DNA of 42,098 nt from Desulfobacterales bacterium (GTDB taxonomy: Bacteria > Desulfobacterota > Syntrophobacteria > B119-G9), in contig JALSTM010000203.1 of assembly GCA_026983715.1 (NCBI GenBank), positions 1 to 42,098 on the forward strand, given 5' to 3'. The position numbers and the translations under genes are program-made. Shown piece after piece: positions 7,258 to 16,519 of this stretch (position 1 is the first letter of the stretch; every line of letters begins with the position of its first letter). The notes below the pieces were generated by a model. It was given only the letters and a program-made list of their open reading frames with translations, was not told where the DNA came from and searched no databases.

Positions 7258-9210
7258 ATGATCGACAAGTTGAAGGTAATATTTGGTGAGAACGGTTTTT
7301 TATCCAGGAGTCTTCCCGGTTATGAGCGCCGAGAAAATCAGCTGGAAATGGCACTTGCTGTCGGAGAAGCCCTGGAAGAAAGCAGCCCCCTTCTCGTAGA
7401 GGCTCCCACCGGTATAGGTAAAACTCTTGCTTACCTGATTCCTTCTATATTGAGCGAAAAAAGAGTTATTATTTCAACAGGTACGAAAAATCTCCAGGAT
7501 CAGATTTTTGAAAAAGACATTCCACTCTTGAAAAAATATTTTTGGCCACCCTTGAAAGCTATATGCGTTAAAGGAAGAAATAATTATCTTTGCAAGAGGC
7601 GCTTTTTAGAGACGTTGAGACAACCTTCTGTTATGAGTCTGGGTAGTGGAGCGGTCCTAAAGAAACTCCATTACTGGTATCAGAGAACTTCCACGGGGGA
7701 CAGGGCCGAAATTGAGTGGTTACCGGATGACTCTGTGCTCTGGTCTGAAATTAGCAGCAGTTCGGATCAATGCGTGGGATCTGAATGCAAGCATTATCAC
7801 GAATGTTTTATAACGAGGCTAAAACAGAGAGCCGCTGCATGCGATCTCATAATAGTTAACCATTATCTTTATTTTGCCGATCTTGCGCTAAAGGAGGGTG
7901 ATTTTGGAGCAGTCTTACCCGGACATGAGGCCGTAATATTTGATGAGGCACACCAACTTGACAATGTCGCTACAAACTACTTTGGACAGGAACTCAGCGT
8001 TTACAGGTTTTTGGAGTTGGTTCACGATATTAAAAAAGAACTTTTGAGTGCTGGGGTAAAAAAAAGCGAGGAAATAGATTCCAAGCTTGAGGCCCTAGAA
8101 ATATCGGCGAGGAAATATTTTGCCAGTTTTGATGGTTTCAGGGGCAGGAAAAGGCTTGAAGAGTTTGAGCATATTGATCAACTTGGGGAGGTAGCAGAAA
8201 AAATTTGTAACTTTCTGGATGCGCTTGCTGGCGATCTGGTTACGCTAGTTGATTTAAGCCCGGGGCTTAATTCATGTCATACAAGGGCTCTTAATCTGAA
8301 AAGACTTGTGCATATCTTTACTTCCCGTGACAACCCAGAGATGGTCTACTGGTGTGAAATACGAAAGCGCGGGGCATTCCTGCACGCATCACCGATAAAT
8401 GTGTCTTCATACCTAAAAGAACTCCTTTTCGATAGAATAGGACCTGTCATACTTACTTCCGCTACCCTGGCCATAGGAGATGATTTTACTTTTATGAGAC
8501 AGTGCTTGGGGGTACCTGATGAAGCCAGGGAGATTGTATTGAGTTCCCATTTTGATTTCAAAAATAACCTGATTATTTACGTTCCGAAGGATATTCCAGA
8601 ACCTTCATCACCGCAGTTTATTGGAAGATTCTGCGAAGGTGTGGAAAAGTTATTGTGCATAACGAAGGGGAGAGCTCTTATTCTTTTCACGAGCTACAAA
8701 AACATGGAAGACGCATACAATCTGTTAAGGGATAAGAATTTGCCTTATAGGTTTCTGGTTCAAGGAGAGAAGCCAAGGAATACGCTGCTTAAAGAATTTA
8801 AAGAAGATTTGCACTCGGTGTTGCTAGCCACGGGGTCATTCTGGGAGGGTGTGGATGTCCCGGGGCCTTCGCTAAGCTCGGTGGTAATAGACAAGTTACC
8901 CTTTGAAGTACCCAGTGATCCGGTACTGGCTGCGCGCCTTGAAAAGTTGAGGAACGAGGGGCTGGATCCTTTCTGGCAATATCAGGTTCCCCAGGCGATC
9001 CTCAGCCTAAAACAGGGAGTGGGAAGACTGATAAGAACGGTTGAAGACAGGGGTGTGGTAGCGTTAATGGACGTAAGGATTTGGCGTCGGGCTTATGGGA
9101 AGAAGTTCCTGGAGAATCTTCCCGAATGTAAGGTAACATCGGACTTGAAGGAAATATCCAACTTTTTCAAGAATGATCATGGTTGCAACTTTTTTCAAAG
9201 CGCAAAATAA
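7258..9210 (+). CDS. dinG: DinG/YoaA-family ATP-dependent DNA helicase, Fe-S type
   Basis: An XPD-like superfamily 2 helicase that unwinds DNA 5' to 3' and is used in repair and replication-conflict resolution. The 650 residues contain Walker A APTGIGKT (49-56), DEAH at 229-232, and four cysteines (112, 172, 177, 183) spaced as in the 4Fe-4S helicases. Helicase motifs GSFWEGVDVPG and QGVGRLIR lie near the C-terminus. The length and lack of an exonuclease domain fit the proteobacterial DinG/YoaA group; I cannot separate the two names from sequence alone. The 3' end overlaps the oppositely oriented histidine kinase gene by 44 bp. Its promoter must lie in the 118-bp divergent spacer shared with the RSH gene. 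Confidence 0.88.
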   Translation: MIDKLKVIFGENGFLSRSLPGYERRENQLEMALAVGEALEESSPLLVEAPTGIGKTLAYLIPSILSEKRVIISTGTKNLQDQIFEKDIPLLKKYFWPPLKAICVKGRNNYLCKRRFLETLRQPSVMSLGSGAVLKKLHYWYQRTSTGDRAEIEWLPDDSVLWSEISSSSDQCVGSECKHYHECFITRLKQRAAACDLIIVNHYLYFADLALKEGDFGAVLPGHEAVIFDEAHQLDNVATNYFGQELSVYRFLELVHDIKKELLSAGVKKSEEIDSKLEALEISARKYFASFDGFRGRKRLEEFEHIDQLGEVAEKICNFLDALAGDLVTLVDLSPGLNSCHTRALNLKRLVHIFTSRDNPEMVYWCEIRKRGAFLHASPINVSSYLKELLFDRIGPVILTSATLAIGDDFTFMRQCLGVPDEAREIVLSSHFDFKNNLIIYVPKDIPEPSSPQFIGRFCEGVEKLLCITKGRALILFTSYKNMEDAYNLLRDKNLPYRFLVQGEKPRNTLLKEFKEDLHSVLLATGSFWEGVDVPGPSLSSVVIDKLPFEVPSDPVLAARLEKLRNEGLDPFWQYQVPQAILSLKQGVGRLIRTVEDRGVVALMDVRIWRRAYGKKFLENLPECKVTSDLKEISNFFKNDHGCNFFQSAK

Positions 9211-10960
9211 CATTAACCAAATCTATGATGGTAAAGGGTTTATGGAGACATGCGAATGCTCCCAGCCCCAGCAATTCTTCGGTTAACCCGGGTTTTGCAG
9301 CTCCAGTTATAACCATGCATGGGATAGGCGGATTGAAGCGCTGACACCTTGCCAGGATATGTTCACCGCTGAGTCCCGGCATAAGTAAATCAGTAATCAC
9401 CAGGTCGAAGTGTTCATGTTCAAGCTTATCCATAGCCTCGGAACTGTCATTTTCCGAAATGACACTGTGTCCCCGAGCCCGAAGTAACTTGGTTATCCCT
9501 TCCGCAATTTCCCTTTCGTCGTCCACCACTAGGATTTTCAGGCTTTTCACAGCATGGTCTATGTGATCAGGTACTACCTGATCGGCCAGGTATATTCCTT
9601 TTTCCAATCCTTCCGGTGGGATCGGTATGTAAATCGTAAAGCAAGTTCCCTTGTCAATCTCACTTTCTACTTCTATCCGGCCTCCCAGTGAACTTACTAT
9701 ACCGTGAACCACTGATAGTCCGAGCCCTGATCCCGGGACATCACTATTTCCCCATACTCCCTTTGTGGTAAAAAATGGTTCAAAAATTTTCTCCAAGTTT
9801 TCGCTTGGTATGCCGCAACCTGTATCGCGTATGCTAAGAGCCACTTCACCGTCGGTTTCTCTGGCGGTAATTTCCAGGGTTCCGCCGTCACCCATTGCGT
9901 GGTAAGCATTAATTATAATATTAACCAGAACTTGTTGAAGCTCTGTTTCGCTTGCCCACACCGGAGACAGTTGCTCGGGGAAATCTTTCCTTATTTCGAT
10001 GTTTGATTTTTTCATACTGCTTTCCAGCAGGCTGAGAGAACTTTCACAGCATTTTTGCAAGTTGACGTAATGACGTTCATGTGATGATTGCCTGCTGAAT
10101 GTAAGGAGGTTTCTTGCGATTTGGGATGCCCTCTTTGCAGAATCTATCGCTATATCCACAGCCTTAGCCAGAGACTCCTTGGTATTGTCCAGCTTGGCCA
10201 ATTCAGCGTGTGCTATGATGACAGTGAGTATGTTATTGAACTCGTGAGAAATCCCCGCCGCCAATTGGCCTACTGCTGCCATTCTTTCCGAGTGGACCAG
10301 CGATGCGGTCCTTTGACGTACTGCTTTCTCCAAGTTCCTTGTGTGTTGTTCAAGTTCCTTCTGAGCTTCCATGAGCTTTAACCTTGTCTCAAGTTCCTGT
10401 AGGCTCAGCGTTTCTTTAAATTTAAATCCCACAAGCACGATTATCATCGTAGATACGAGGAAGAAGCTCTGGCTGTAAAAACCCACCAGACCTTTCCCGT
10501 GCATGATGAAAGGTAGGGTTAAAAAAATGTAAGAAGCATATATCAGTACACAGGTTATGATGCCCTCGAAAATTGTCATGGGCATCAATAGTCCTGCAAC
10601 AATGACAGCGAGATTTATCCCGGCGTAATATCCGCTGGACGGACCACCTAAAAAGTATGTCATGAGAGCTATGGATATGCCAACGGAACTGACGCCATAA
10701 ATTGCAAAGTAGTGGCAATATTTTTCCCCGGCTTTGCTTTTGTTCAAAAAATAGACGAGCAGTAAACTTAGGGAACAAACCAATCTGATTGTTAAAAGCG
10801 GTATTAATTGATCCCTTGCCGTCAGGTAATCGAGGATACCAAAAGCCGGTACAAGCAGGCAGCCAATTATACAACCAACTTCTACTGCACGTCGGAGCTT
10901 TTCTTTACGCTCCTTTTCGTAAATTGTTTTAAGCTGAGACCTGTCAGGCTTTAAACTCAT
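9167..10960 (-). CDS. Membrane hybrid histidine kinase with C-terminal receiver domain
   Basis: A sensor kinase of 597 residues from the ATG at 10960; a TTG at 10996 would add 12 residues but has no ribosome binding site. About six hydrophobic segments (roughly residues 28-183) form a membrane sensor without a large periplasmic loop. A coiled coil and the HisKA domain with the phospho-acceptor in GISHEFNN (His239) follow. The ATPase shows NIIINAYHAM (N box), DTGCGIP (G1), FEPFFTTK and GSGLGLSVV. The C-terminal receiver has DDE near its start, the phospho-acceptor Asp524 in ITDLLMPG, and HKPF with the conserved Lys. No DNA-binding output is present, so its target lies elsewhere. It lies 109 bp downstream of, and on the same strand as, the PilZ fusion gene, so co-transcription is possible. 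Ligand unknown. Confidence 0.88.
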   Translation of the reverse strand: MSLKPDRSQLKTIYEKERKEKLRRAVEVGCIIGCLLVPAFGILDYLTARDQLIPLLTIRLVCSLSLLLVYFLNKSKAGEKYCHYFAIYGVSSVGISIALMTYFLGGPSSGYYAGINLAVIVAGLLMPMTIFEGIITCVLIYASYIFLTLPFIMHGKGLVGFYSQSFFLVSTMIIVLVGFKFKETLSLQELETRLKLMEAQKELEQHTRNLEKAVRQRTASLVHSERMAAVGQLAAGISHEFNNILTVIIAHAELAKLDNTKESLAKAVDIAIDSAKRASQIARNLLTFSRQSSHERHYVNLQKCCESSLSLLESSMKKSNIEIRKDFPEQLSPVWASETELQQVLVNIIINAYHAMGDGGTLEITARETDGEVALSIRDTGCGIPSENLEKIFEPFFTTKGVWGNSDVPGSGLGLSVVHGIVSSLGGRIEVESEIDKGTCFTIYIPIPPEGLEKGIYLADQVVPDHIDHAVKSLKILVVDDEREIAEGITKLLRARGHSVISENDSSEAMDKLEHEHFDLVITDLLMPGLSGEHILARCQRFNPPIPCMVITGAAKPGLTEELLGLGAFACLHKPFTIIDLVNVILRFEKSCNHDHS

Positions 10961-11069
10961 ACAAGTATCCGGCAACCAAGTTACCTTGTGTAACAAAGCT
11001 GTATATTGAATTGTTTTTCTTTAATGTTTCAGCATAACAGAAAAATTTTCTTCTAGCCACTGGTTCATG

Positions 11070-14000
11070 TTACTTCCGTGCTTTTACAATAAAGGCCTGA
11101 GCCGGATTGCCATAGGATTCTGATACTGTAATCACTTCTAAACCGACCTCCTGTGTCATTTCCAACAGTTCTTCAAGATGAAAGAAACGGAATTTTCTCT
11201 CGTCCACCAGTTGAATGAGTTGTGCCGCAGAATTTGCAAAATCCCGTACGGCCTTGAGATATCTTTCTTTCTGACCTGGCGGTACAGGAATTGTGCCTTT
11301 GTTCAGGCGATCTACCATTTTCGTAAATATGGTAGACATGTCTGTATCGGGTTTCATGGAGGATATCACCATAATTCCGCCTGGCTTTAAGCACCTTGAG
11401 AACTCTGCAAGGGTATCCAATGGGTTTTTCATGTAAGATAAAACAAGGCTACTTACGATTCTGTCAAAAAGTTCGTTCTCAAAGGGTAGCCTGAATACCA
11501 CATTTTTGAGATCAATACCAAGCAGTCTAAAATCGTTTTGTTGAAATTCATTCGTTAGGTTGTTAGTGCCAAACGATATGAACGGGCATAATGGAGCTAT
11601 CATCTGCCTTATTATCGTTGATACTTTATTAAATTCCAATATTATTTTCTTTTCTTCCCTTGGAAATATGCTATCGAGGTATTCAATGTCTTTATCGGTA
11701 ATTTTCTTCCCCCTCAAAATGTAATATAGACGCCGGCTGAAATTCTTTTTCCAGAGGTTTATAGTGTAGTTCGTAATGGCCGGGATCTGTCCTCTCAAGT
11801 CATCCAATGTACAGTACTCCCCAAGCAAAAATTTTTTTATTGGGAGCGCCTGGTGGATATCCAGGTCTGCCTTAACGATTTCAAAGGCATCAGGCTCTAT
11901 CCCTTTTTCCCTTCCCGAAGAGAGGCATTTGTCCCTGGCCTTGGTTAGTGCCTCATAAACAAGGTCAACAAGGGTAAAAGTAGGGAAAGAAGCAGGGTCA
12001 CGGTCAAAATCTTCTACAAATTGAAGCACTAGATTTCCCGTGCCACATCCCATATCGGCAACTTTCTGGTTATCCTTAACATCAAGGAGTCTTATCTGCT
12101 CACGAATAAACTCGACGTATTCTTCGCAATAGCGTAAGATGTCATAGCCAAGGTCAGATTCATCCTCACCCATTAAGTAATTAGACCAGTACTGGCGCTT
12201 GCTCAGAGTAAACTCTCTAGAGCTGAGTTTCCACTCAAGTTCCTGTTTCTCAATCAACTCGGTGAGGTTTGGGGAAAAATCCACCATTTCTTCCCTGCTA
12301 ATAAATGGCCACATCTCCTCAAAAATAGTCTCGAAAACTCCTAGTGCTTCTTCTCCATTTAACGGTAAATGTCCGGTTGGAATTATCTTGATCTTTTTCC
12401 ATCCCCTTTGCTTGGCTGCCATGAGTTTTTCGACGCTGTCAGGATCAATCCACGAGTCGTAAGCCCCGTATAACCACATCACCGGGATATCTATCCTCGA
12501 CATATCCTCTATGGCTTCTTCCAGGGTTACGTATCCCTTTGCCAGTGCGTCCTCACAGAAACGGTCGCCACCTACCGTTATCCCGAGAATGGTCACTTCC
12601 CCAAGGTGTTTACCACTCCTGTACAAGTCAAAGTAATCTATTCCCCCAGAGACCTTTATTAGAAGGTCTCCCATATCAGTTGCTCCCATCGGCGCAATCC
12701 AGAGGTGCGTACGTTTTCTCCGGTCTTTTACTATAGCCTTTCTCGCAAATAGGGCTCCTATGCTGAAGCTTATGAGAATAATATCTTTCGCAAGAAAATA
12801 GTCGTTGTTTTCTACAAAATCGAGAACGGAGAGGAGGTCTTCTGTACCCTGGGAGAGGGTCATGTGAAGGCATTCTTTCCAGGGCTCCCTGCATTGTGGA
12901 TCCTTGTAACTGTCACCAATATGGTTTGTCGAATCGTACCTTACTACGACGGCATCATTGTATTGATTTCGAAACCGCTCTATAAAATAATGGCTGCAAA
13001 GTCCAAGAGCCTCTTTTCTTTTGCCGTAGGGAGGAGGTAACACGACTACTGTGGCTCTTCTTCGATCTGATGTTTTCCAGGTAGTATTTAAGAATCCTAC
13101 GATTTCCTGGTTTCTTTTATTCAAGGTGGTGAAACGAATCGTATCGGTTGCCTCTCTGCTCGTACCACTACCTTCTTGACCTATTTGAGGCCGGACGCCC
13201 GTTTTTAGTACTTGTTTAAACGTGTTAATTATACTTCCCCTGGGTTTAGCAGGAGCTTTTTCCCTAACGGGTTTTCTTGCCCGTTTCACCAGTTGCGGCT
13301 GCGAGTGTCCCTTGGCAAAAGCCTTGTTTGATATCTGGAGTTGAACTCCGATCTTGAGGTACGGTTCTTCTGAATCCTTCACTACGGGGGTAACGTGCCT
13401 GATTTGACCTGCAGACACAAAGGGCTCCCTGTTTTTGCCAAATATGCGGAGTGTGCTTATGGGAGTTCCTGGTAGGAAATATGCAGAATCTATGGGACAT
13501 TTGAATGCAAAACCACCGGAAGAAATGTCAATAATTTCTCTTTTTATCGTTGCCCCTTTGGGGTACGGAACGGGAATTTCAACCCACATGGTTCCAGGAT
13601 CAACCACAGTTCTTTCTTCCTCCCTGAGAGACGACGAAAGAAGAAGAACGGGGTTCTTAACTACCAGAGTATCCTTGGAAAGTTCTTTTGGGTAAGCAAC
13701 GAAGAGGTGCTGTCTGAAACCGGCTGCCCAAAATACATACAAAGGGTCAGTCAAAGGAGCTTCAAATAATGAACTGCTTGCTTCTATAATCTTAAACAAA
13801 AATTCCCCGTTTGCTTCCGAACGAAAAGATATCTTGGCAACACCGGTGAAATTGTGACCAGTAAAGTATATTATACTTTCGGTGGTCATAAGGTCTTTCA
13901 GAGTGCTAAAAACTTTTTTTTCTTCAAATAAGCCTACGAGGTTCCTGGGAACAAAAAAGGAGGTTCGGTCCGGAATTCTTGAAAACACCTCGCGCCACAG

Positions 14001-14324
14001 AGTTGATATGTAGAAATAAGAGAGCTGCTTTTCATCTTCCCTTTCTGCTTCCACAATGTCAAAGGATATGAAATGGTTCTCGTTATTGCTTTTTTTCACG
14101 TCAGCAACTTCTGCTGTTACGGACAGGTTGCGGTTAAGCTCGTCGGTGCTGATTACGAGGGTTACTAGAGATCCAACTTGAAGTTGCTGGCTCAAAGATG
14201 CATGGATTCTTTTAAGTGAAATCCTAACGCAATTGCCGTGGATCTCGCTCTCGGCATCCTTTACAACTACGGGGATATCGGTTTTAATTTCAGGCAAAAT
14301 TCTCGATTCTTTTGCTACGGACAT
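11070..14324 (-). CDS. PilZ / LuxD-like serine hydrolase / SAM methyltransferase fusion protein
   Basis: A 1084-residue multidomain protein I do not recognise as a named family. Residues 1-215 look like a YcgR-N/PilZ-like beta domain pair. Residues about 230-332 form a PilZ domain with the c-di-GMP signature R234-EEE-R238 and D266-ISSGG. A basic, Pro-rich linker (340-390) follows. Residues about 395-672 are an alpha/beta hydrolase with candidate nucleophile Ser521 in SFSIG, Asp623 in YGAYDSWID and His652 in PTGHLPL. The layout recalls LuxD acyl-transferases/thioesterases. Residues about 735-1084 are a class I methyltransferase with motif I DMGCGTG (757-763), acidic Asp787, an insertion (about 820-945) and the motif IV/V-like PFENELFDRIVSS. 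A good site (TGGAGAAACAG) precedes the ATG. I infer c-di-GMP-controlled acyl and methyl chemistry; substrates are unknown. Confidence 0.72.
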   Translation of the reverse strand: MSVAKESRILPEIKTDIPVVVKDAESEIHGNCVRISLKRIHASLSQQLQVGSLVTLVISTDELNRNLSVTAEVADVKKSNNENHFISFDIVEAEREDEKQLSYFYISTLWREVFSRIPDRTSFFVPRNLVGLFEEKKVFSTLKDLMTTESIIYFTGHNFTGVAKISFRSEANGEFLFKIIEASSSLFEAPLTDPLYVFWAAGFRQHLFVAYPKELSKDTLVVKNPVLLLSSSLREEERTVVDPGTMWVEIPVPYPKGATIKREIIDISSGGFAFKCPIDSAYFLPGTPISTLRIFGKNREPFVSAGQIRHVTPVVKDSEEPYLKIGVQLQISNKAFAKGHSQPQLVKRARKPVREKAPAKPRGSIINTFKQVLKTGVRPQIGQEGSGTSREATDTIRFTTLNKRNQEIVGFLNTTWKTSDRRRATVVVLPPPYGKRKEALGLCSHYFIERFRNQYNDAVVVRYDSTNHIGDSYKDPQCREPWKECLHMTLSQGTEDLLSVLDFVENNDYFLAKDIILISFSIGALFARKAIVKDRRKRTHLWIAPMGATDMGDLLIKVSGGIDYFDLYRSGKHLGEVTILGITVGGDRFCEDALAKGYVTLEEAIEDMSRIDIPVMWLYGAYDSWIDPDSVEKLMAAKQRGWKKIKIIPTGHLPLNGEEALGVFETIFEEMWPFISREEMVDFSPNLTELIEKQELEWKLSSREFTLSKRQYWSNYLMGEDESDLGYDILRYCEEYVEFIREQIRLLDVKDNQKVADMGCGTGNLVLQFVEDFDRDPASFPTFTLVDLVYEALTKARDKCLSSGREKGIEPDAFEIVKADLDIHQALPIKKFLLGEYCTLDDLRGQIPAITNYTINLWKKNFSRRLYYILRGKKITDKDIEYLDSIFPREEKKIILEFNKVSTIIRQMIAPLCPFISFGTNNLTNEFQQNDFRLLGIDLKNVVFRLPFENELFDRIVSSLVLSYMKNPLDTLAEFSRCLKPGGIMVISSMKPDTDMSTIFTKMVDRLNKGTIPVPPGQKERYLKAVRDFANSAAQLIQLVDERKFRFFHLEELLEMTQEVGLEVITVSESYGNPAQAFIVKARK

Positions 14325-14752
14325 CTGTTTCTCCAGGAATAAATTGTGGTTTTTGTCTCTTGAATAAGGTGCTACCCCTTAGAATAGCAAAAGAAATATC
14401 TAGGAAACAATTTTATCTATGGGAAAGTTTTAATAATTGCTCTACATTGCAAAGAGTATGCGTTACTTTATGCCGGTCCTGATCTGATATCCAGAAAAAT
14501 AATATTGTAAATTCCCGCTCCGATCTTGGCTACGGCTAGAGTGACCGAAGTAGCATTATTCGTGTTGTAATATCACGATATTACACATGTGCATTACGGG
14601 GTTTTTGTGGATGATCAGGCAAGCGTGCGAGGCGTAACTAGATCATGCTAGATCCGTCTGCAAGCAAGGTTGTGATGCGGAAACTTCTAGGCCACTTAAG
14701 CCTGGGTGGTATCTTAATGGTAAAAGGGCTTTCTTGTTTTTGTTTTAAAGCC
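14325..14752. other. Upstream region of the PilZ fusion gene
   Basis: About 430 bp without a supported gene. It must hold the promoter for the PilZ fusion. A weak minus-strand candidate (TTGTTT and TATTCT, 18 apart) lies roughly 60-100 bp before the start, but I do not regard it as established. The clearest signal is the palindrome at 14566-14585. No terminator for the upstream MBL-fold gene is obvious. Confidence 0.4.
14566..14585. promoter_or_regulatory. Perfect palindrome, candidate operator
   Basis: TGTAATATC-AC-GATATTACA is a perfect inverted repeat with 9-bp arms and a 2-base centre, the form expected of a dimeric regulator site. It lies about 240 bp before the PilZ fusion start and 167 bp past the MBL-fold stop. 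Its high A+T content and lack of a T run argue against a terminator. The regulator is unknown. Confidence 0.45.
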
Positions 14753-15532
14753 TTAAACGATAACGGGATTGCATGGACACTTTTGCTCGGAGACTTCGAT
14801 GTTCAAATTTTCCCATTCGTTCTGCTCCCGTGCCCGGTTAAACAGGGTTCCCACGATCTCAGGATGGTTGTTGGTTTCACTTAAATGAGCCAAGATCAGG
14901 TGTTTTAAGTTTCTGTGATATACCAGTTCTGTTAGCTTAACCGCATCGATATTTGAGAGGTGACCGTGTTTGCTCCTTATTCTCTTTTTTAATTCCCATG
15001 GATATGGCCCGTTTATCAGTAAATCGGGATCGTGGTTCGATTCAAGTATAAGAGCTTTGCAAGATTTAAGATAGTTAACGACAAGCTTGGTGGCCATTCC
15101 TAGGTCTGTACAAATCCCCACGCTGCTGTTGTTCTCGCTTATTATAAAACCTACCGGATCTGATGCGTCGTGAGGAATTGAAAAGGGATGAATGCAGAGG
15201 TCTCCGAACTCGAAGGTTGATCCGGTTTTAAACAAAAGAACCTGGGAGAGAGGAGCGATTTTTGGCGGAAGGGAATCCAAGGTTCCCTGGTTAACCAATA
15301 CCGGTAAATCGTATCTCCTGCTCAAGACACCAACGGAGCTTACGTGGTCACGATGCTCGTGGGATACGAGAATTGCTTCGAGTTTTTTCGGGTTCCCACC
15401 AGACTCCTTTAGTCTCTTGGTAATCTCTACTCCGGAAAGACCTGCATCAACGAGGATCTGAGTTTTCTCACTGCATATCCATATTGAGTTTCCCTTGGAG
15501 CCGCTTGCGAGTACCTGAATTCTTAAACCCAC
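14753..15532 (-). CDS. YycJ/WalJ-like metallo-beta-lactamase-fold hydrolase
   Basis: A metal-dependent hydrolase of the MBL superfamily, 259 residues from the GTG at 15532. I chose this start because YycJ-type proteins begin with a few residues before the LASGSxGNS segment, here GLRIQVLASGSKGNS; an ATG at 15577 adds 15 unrelated residues and has no ribosome binding site. The metal motif SHEHRDH, followed by SIPHDASDPVGF, GICTDLG and LESNHD, matches the family order. Family members have been linked to cell-wall metabolism and DNA processing in other bacteria; the substrate here is unknown. It lies between the PilZ fusion and a methyltransferase gene, all on the minus strand. Confidence 0.82.
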   Translation of the reverse strand: MGLRIQVLASGSKGNSIWICSEKTQILVDAGLSGVEITKRLKESGGNPKKLEAILVSHEHRDHVSSVGVLSRRYDLPVLVNQGTLDSLPPKIAPLSQVLLFKTGSTFEFGDLCIHPFSIPHDASDPVGFIISENNSSVGICTDLGMATKLVVNYLKSCKALILESNHDPDLLINGPYPWELKKRIRSKHGHLSNIDAVKLTELVYHRNLKHLILAHLSETNNHPEIVGTLFNRAREQNEWENLNIEVSEQKCPCNPVIV

Positions 15533-15619
15533 TCTTCTAGATCCCCGTGTTGAAACATAAAAAAATAATGTAAACATCAGTTAGGAGTCAAAATACAACA
15601 AGATTTCAATCAATGAAAC

Positions 15620-16519
15620 CTAAAATTTTATCTTGAGGAAAAGATTTACGCCTTGCGGTTCGCTTTCAACAGCTATTTGACGATATGAAAGGTTCGCTTT
15701 TGTTGCTAAATCGACAAGCATTTCAGCGGATCTGTGAATTAAAAACCAATGTCCGAATTCCATGTAAGGCCTTGTTGGATTTTTGAGTGAAAAATTGCCA
15801 AGAATTATGTAGCCTCTCTTTTTGATCCATTTTTGAAATCGTTTTAGCAGGTAAAGAAAAACTTTATCGCTCAAGTAATCAAAGACACCTGCAGACCAAA
15901 TAACGTCATAGCGTTTTTGGGGATTAAACCTTAGAATGTTCTTGTGTATAAAGTTTAGTTTCGTAGCGTTTTTTTTGTTTAATTTCAGGGCGTATTGAAT
16001 AGCCTTTTTATCAATATCAACACAATCTATCGAAATATTGGATTCATCAAGGCTCTCGAAGAGCTCTTTCATGTCGCGTCCTGAACCACTACCCACGTTC
16101 AATATGGATAAAGCACCGTTCTTTTCTTTGGCAAGTTTGCTCATGGTATTGATAAAGTACTTTTTCCTGTTTCTAACTGCTTTGACGGCTGCCCGCTCGT
16201 GAAAATACAGGTCCCACTTTGTGAGACCTTTGTCTGGGGAACACCATTTTTGATAAATCCTATCGATAATCTCAAAATCCCCGGCGTAACCGTGAGGCTT
16301 CAGCACAACGAATCCCTGCATAGTATTGACGGTTAAGAAAACTTTCCGAAAGGAAGTCCAGTACTTGGGAATGTCGTCGTAATCGATAATCCCTCTTTTT
16401 ATAGCGTAGTAAAAATTGTTGAAGCATCTCGTTAGATTATCGTACTCTTTTTCTTCAGGGCCGCCGTTATTAATTAGGTGCCTGATAAACTCAACAGATT
16501 CTCGTAAATTCCTGTTCAT
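15620..16519 (-). CDS. Class I SAM methyltransferase with N-terminal GYAGD motif
   Basis: A 299-residue SAM-dependent methyltransferase. The C-terminal Rossmann domain shows motif I LNVGSGSGRD (about 139-148), an acidic VDID after strand 2, and DVIWSAGVFDYL. The N-terminal helical region carries LKPHGYAGDFEIIDRIYQ and AVKAVRNRKKYF. As far as I recall, this combination marks a family often annotated as making 3-hydroxypalmitic acid methyl ester (PhcB-like), but that link is from memory and untested. The product could be any small molecule or lipid. It precedes the MBL-fold gene by 87 bp on the same strand and follows the M16 gene by 68 bp, so it may be the distal part of the long operon. The ribosome binding site is weak. 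Codon use is A+T-richer than its neighbours. Confidence 0.75.
   Translation of the reverse strand: MNRNLRESVEFIRHLINNGGPEEKEYDNLTRCFNNFYYAIKRGIIDYDDIPKYWTSFRKVFLTVNTMQGFVVLKPHGYAGDFEIIDRIYQKWCSPDKGLTKWDLYFHERAAVKAVRNRKKYFINTMSKLAKEKNGALSILNVGSGSGRDMKELFESLDESNISIDCVDIDKKAIQYALKLNKKNATKLNFIHKNILRFNPQKRYDVIWSAGVFDYLSDKVFLYLLKRFQKWIKKRGYIILGNFSLKNPTRPYMEFGHWFLIHRSAEMLVDLATKANLSYRQIAVESEPQGVNLFLKIKF

Noticed and set aside
10961-10996. TTG-initiated longer form of the histidine kinase
   Set aside because: No ribosome binding site precedes the TTG, and the added 12 residues lie outside any domain; the ATG at 10960 was preferred, though its own site is weak.
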